Source: Pyrus communis
Lineage: Eukaryota > Streptophyta > Magnoliopsida > Rosales > Rosaceae
Direction: 5' to 3'
DNA: 64,000 nucleotides
Assembly: GCF_963583255.1 (NCBI RefSeq)
Contig: NC_084817.1
Coordinates: forward strand, 5,185,043-5,249,042
In this document: positions 60,434-64,000 of the stretch, piece by piece
How the letters are laid out: each line of letters begins with the position of its first letter
Position numbering within the stretch: the stretch's first letter is position 1
Program-made: the position numbers and the translations under genes
Notes under the pieces: generated by a model
What the model was told of the DNA's origin: nothing
Database searches by the model: none
What the model saw: the letters and a program-made list of their open reading frames with translations, nothing else

Positions 60434-62557
60434 AGCACCTACTTCAGCTACCGTCAAGGTCAATCTTGAAGTTGAGTACTTGTTTGGAATGTTTAAAAAG
60501 GTTGAAACCAATTTGGAATAACACTAAAAGATTAGAAGAATTGAGATACTTATCCTAAAAAGTGTATATACACATATATTAATTCGAATGAAATAGTATG
60601 TTAATTATGAGTATCCCATATACTAAAAAATCACTAACAATAAAGAAGTTTTGAACAGATTTCATTTTTCTCAGAGAGCACGCGTGTGCATGAATCTGCC
60701 TTCCACTGATCTATTGGTTTCCCATGCTAGAATGCGACTTTGTGTTTTGCTTTTGCATCTTCGGTTTTCATCACTTAGATCAGATTAGATTTGATGTACC
60801 TGGATAAGGTGGACAACAACGTACGATCGACCAATTTCCTCCTATTTCACAATTTAGAAGATCATCATGCATCAACTCCAAAAGATTTTGAGTGTCTTGA
60901 TAGCATCGTTTACAGTGTGTTATTAATTTTACATGTTATAATTATACATGAACAAAATACAAAATTTATACTTTAAATTATAACAAGTTGTGTATAATTA
61001 ATAATTTAATACAAATTGATTGGTATCAGGTGGTGGGATTATGGTCTTACGAAAAAATTCAACCACATGCCCTAATTTCTCTAGTATGAATTTTCACGCT
61101 CATTTTTTTCAACTCCATCACTCGTCTTTCTTTATTTTTATTTTTTATTTCTAAACTATTATTATCAAGGAAAAAAAGAGGATTTAGACCTATTACAATA
61201 ATTTGAGAAGAGAGCATTTTCACATCCAAAACACACCGGTTGAAAATCAACATCTTTTTCACTAAAACGTTGGATCACATACACATTTTTTGACTTGATG
61301 AACTGTGATATTGGAGAATTATATTATATACAAAATTGTAAAATGAAGAACCAAGTGTAAACATCGAGAAAGTGAAATGGTTTTGGACCTTTTTGGTTAA
61401 GTCTTCCATGGATGTTAATGGTCATGCACGTGTGATACTTTTGTTATATCCTCTGTCGCACTTTCAAGATCAAACGAGGAGGTCCTTCTCATCGTTACAT
61501 AGTTCTATTGTATATAGTGGGTTAGCTTTGATATCACATCGGTAACATAAAACTTTTCATAAGAGTTTGAATAATCTTAGAGTTCTATATCGCTAGTAAA
61601 TTAATTTTGAGTTGAATATTCATATTTTGACACACACGTAGATTATATTAATCTAGTATATTACAAAGAGACAAGGATCTGAATTCTTCTAGCTTCTTCT
61701 TTTCTTTTTTTTTTTTCTTTTTTTTTTTTTATAATTAAAAAAGATGACCATTTGGTGGTGGAGCCACAACAATCCACTATTTTAAACGTTGAAAAGACTC
61801 ACAGATACATTTCAGTTTCTTCTGACCATTATCACGCGATTCACCAACGCTAAAAATCGAACTTACGACGAGCCGTGTAAAATACAGACATGAAATTTGC
61901 CTCAACAATTGAGCCGCCAGTGGTGGTTTCTAGCTAATATATAAAGTGCTATAATTTGTAGTGTGATTAGATTAGATATGGTGTGCACGCACGCGTGCAT
62001 TGGAAACAAATGTAGGTCCACACATTTTTGGATATGTAATTGTAAGATTGTTGGATTTCCAAGTTGTTGTCTGCTTAGTGTTTTTGTTACTGTTCTATCT
62101 ATTACGTGACGATTTCATCTCAAATCTCTATGACATAATATATATATAGGTTCCCCTAAAAATGTTATATTTCGTTCGGTATATTTGAAAATTAATAAAA
62201 TCGGGCCGTGGGCCTTGAGCTAGAATTTTGAAACCCATGAAATCAGAGTCCATGAGTGTTTGAACCCTTTTTTATTTTGGGCCTCTTGGCCTCAATTGAA
62301 AAGCACCGTTTCAATGGCCCAAATCTTTGTTACTGCACTTTAACGTTGTGCTTTCATGTGGGGAGCCAAGAGGAATCGAGAAGTAGTGGGCGGTGATTCC
62401 GGCGAAGAGGCCACCGGAGATGTTATACCGAACATGGGAGTAGTGGTGTCTGAAAACACCATTCCGGTGTAAACAAATTTTCCTTTGAGCTAAATACCAA
62501 ACCAATCTTCGTGTTTTTACCTCTTTAACCAATTTAGAAACCGTATTAAGACTATTT
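60434..62557. other. Intergenic; one coding-like patch on minus
   Basis: Mostly AT-rich, with poly-T at 61705-61730. Near 62311-62480 the minus strand is GC-richer and reads HYSHVRYNISGGLFAGITAH, which looks protein-like but was not recognised; it stops soon after. Confidence 0.35.
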
Positions 62558-62712
62558 CGTAAGGAATGTGCTATCCAAATCTCTTTTTACTTCATACATA
62601 CCCTTTTAATTTGTGGTCATCGGATCGGCTGAATTGAAGAAGATCAAAGGATAATAATTAATAAAAAGTGTGTGAGAAGTAAAAAGGTGTGTGTGGATAG
62701 CACACCCCTTTC
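62558..62712. mobile_element. MITE with GTGTGCTATCCA ends
   Basis: Left AATGTGCTATCCAAATCTCT pairs with right GTGTGTGGATAGCACACC (reverse). About 155 bp, non-coding. Confidence 0.72.
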
Positions 62713-62824
62713 GTAAATGCAGTTCATTAAGACCTATCCTAAATTTTCAACCATGATGCAAAATTGGGAACTCATTAAAACGCTTTTACTAGTGCACAAT
62801 AAAACTACACAACCAATATGTACA

Positions 62825-62873
62825 ATTGAATAAAAACCATTAGATCAATTAATCTAACGGTTTTTATTCAATT
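62825..62873. repeat. Short perfect-type hairpin
   Basis: ATTGAATAAAAACCATTAGAT pairs with ATCTAACGGTTTTTATTCAAT across a short AT loop (one mismatch). It sits at the edge of the copia fragment. Confidence 0.8.
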
Positions 62874-63212
62874 TTGCATATTAATTTTGTTACATATGTC
62901 CAACTTGTCTAGAAACTTAGAAAATTTTTCACTAGAAACTGCTTTAGTAAGAATGTCAGCTATTTGATCTTTCGTTCTGATCGAAGGCACTTCAATTATT
63001 TTACCTCCTAGCTTTTCTTTAATAAAGAATTTGTCAACCTTTACATGTTTAGTTCTATCATGTTGCACAGGATTATGAGAGCAACCTTATTATCACAAAA
63101 CTACTTCATCGGTTGACTATGTTTGACACCCAAATCTTGTCGTAGTAGTTTAAGCCATAAAATCTTACAAATACCAAGGGCCATACTTATGTATTCCGCT
63201 TCTGCACTCGAC
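62874..63212 (-). mobile_element. Copia RNase H / pol C-terminus fragment
   Basis: Minus frame reads SAEAEYISMALGICKILWL, then VQHDRTKHVKVDKFFIKEKL and QIADILTKAVSSEKF: the end of a copia pol gene. One stop and a frame shift near 63065-63105. Cut off on its 5' side by the repeat beginning at 63213. Confidence 0.88.
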
Positions 63213-64000
63213 CTTTAACACACCCGACCAGAATCAAGACATGTTGATCGACACCTGAAGGTGACGTAGCCATAAGATAAGTTATGCGTAAATGTGGATA
63301 AATTTAAAACAAAGCTAGAATTTATTTAAGCTAATAAAGAGTGTGCGCAGTAGTAGGAAGAACCCATAAAGCGTAAGTAGTCAGAGCATAGATAACAATA
63401 CGACACAAGTAGAGCAATAAAAAATAGTTAAGGTACTTATTACATAACCAGAAATAAGCTCCTGCATTTATTTGGGAGAATGTCAGAATCGCCAAAGATT
63501 CCTCATGTGCCATAGAAGATTCATCTATTTAAGTCCTCGAGGGGTGAAAAACAAAAGGTTTATGAAACACATTTCTTTTTCGAACATACTAACCCATCGC
63601 CGTAAATTAAGTATAGTTTCCAGAAAATCATACTACGTATAAGTATGAAATCAAAGGTATTTCAACAATAATTCAAGGACCATTCAAATCATAATATCTC
63701 AACTGCGGCATAAGAAAATCAAGTTCTCATCAGTAAAATCAAGTGCTCATCAGTCTATGCTAACACATGATTTCATGCAGAGAAATTCTGACATGGACAT
63801 GACTGGGTAAAATCATGATATTACGCTCTAGTACTACAATCACGTAAAGACTGGCGCTATGCGTATCACATACGAGTTCTAGTTGCCTATTGCAACCTAG
63901 GACATGACTGGCACCTACAATGGATCCAAGGTGAGCATATGGTGTGATGTGAACATACATGTGAAGCCTCGGCCCTTTTTCGACGTATCGAAACCGTGTG
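63213..64000. mobile_element. Edge of a long non-coding LTR-type repeat
   Basis: Starts TTTAACACACCCGACCAGAA and has the ACACCTGAAGGTGACGTAGC motif, the same layout as the element at 11.2 kb (ACACCCGAGGGTGACGAAAG). Runs out of the window; no coding domain. Confidence 0.5.

Noticed and set aside
60220..60558. 112-codon plus frame
   Set aside because: Crosses the Cassandra 5S-like region; non-coding repeat.
1..64000. CRISPR arrays, operons or bacterial-type systems
   Set aside because: None seen; all gene structures are plant nuclear with introns.

Overview
The window is nuclear DNA of a flowering plant, most likely a woody rosid and probably Rosaceae (apple/pear type). The genes carry introns and plant-specific families (CC-NBS-LRR, a strigolactone receptor, a PHD-GNAT protein, an F-box protein, an ARM-repeat protein). 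The intergenic DNA is AT-rich and full of copia LTR elements, small inverted-repeat transposons, SINE-like units and a 5S-carrying Cassandra LTR. The family assignment is inference from recalled repeat types; no database was searched.

Layout. 1-9.9 kb: a four-exon CC-NBS-LRR disease-resistance gene. Its third exon is split by a nearly intact 4,975-bp Ty1/copia element with 448-bp LTRs differing at one base and a perfect 5-bp target duplication. 10-14.2 kb: retroelement remnants, including a 100-bp piece that is also found in the CSA-like pseudogene 10 kb away, and a long non-coding element with an (AT)n tract. 14.3-19 kb: an older, decayed copia element abutting a second, broken NLR fragment. 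19.9-22.9 kb: an intron-containing CSA/ERCC8-like WD40 pseudogene. 23.2-25.3 kb (minus): a PHD-finger acetyltransferase-like protein related to IDM1. 27.9-29.1 kb: an F-box protein. 32.3-34.6 kb: a cluster of gene fragments (VDAC porin, carboxylesterase, ribosomal protein S16), all minus strand, with a good tRNA-Thr(AGU) beside them. 40.3-41.8 kb: a two-exon ARM-repeat protein. 42.5-50 kb: transposon-rich DNA with a 1-kb long-inverted-repeat element that contains a 56-codon ORF. 50.4-51.3 kb (minus): the strigolactone receptor D14, complete, with its single intron and full Ser-Asp-His triad. 51.3-64 kb: no convincing protein gene; LINE tails, a Cassandra LTR fragment, a copia fragment and the edge of another long repeat.

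How the genes relate: they do not form a pathway. The functional-looking loci are D14 (hormone perception), the PHD-GNAT protein (chromatin), the F-box protein (protein turnover), the ARM-repeat protein and the tRNA. The resistance gene is broken in this allele by a young insertion, which is the most dynamic event visible in the window. No new enzymatic or defence system was found. The most useful leads are the recent copia insertion into the NLR, the graveyard of captured gene fragments, and the Pack-MULE-like element at 45.3-46.3 kb.
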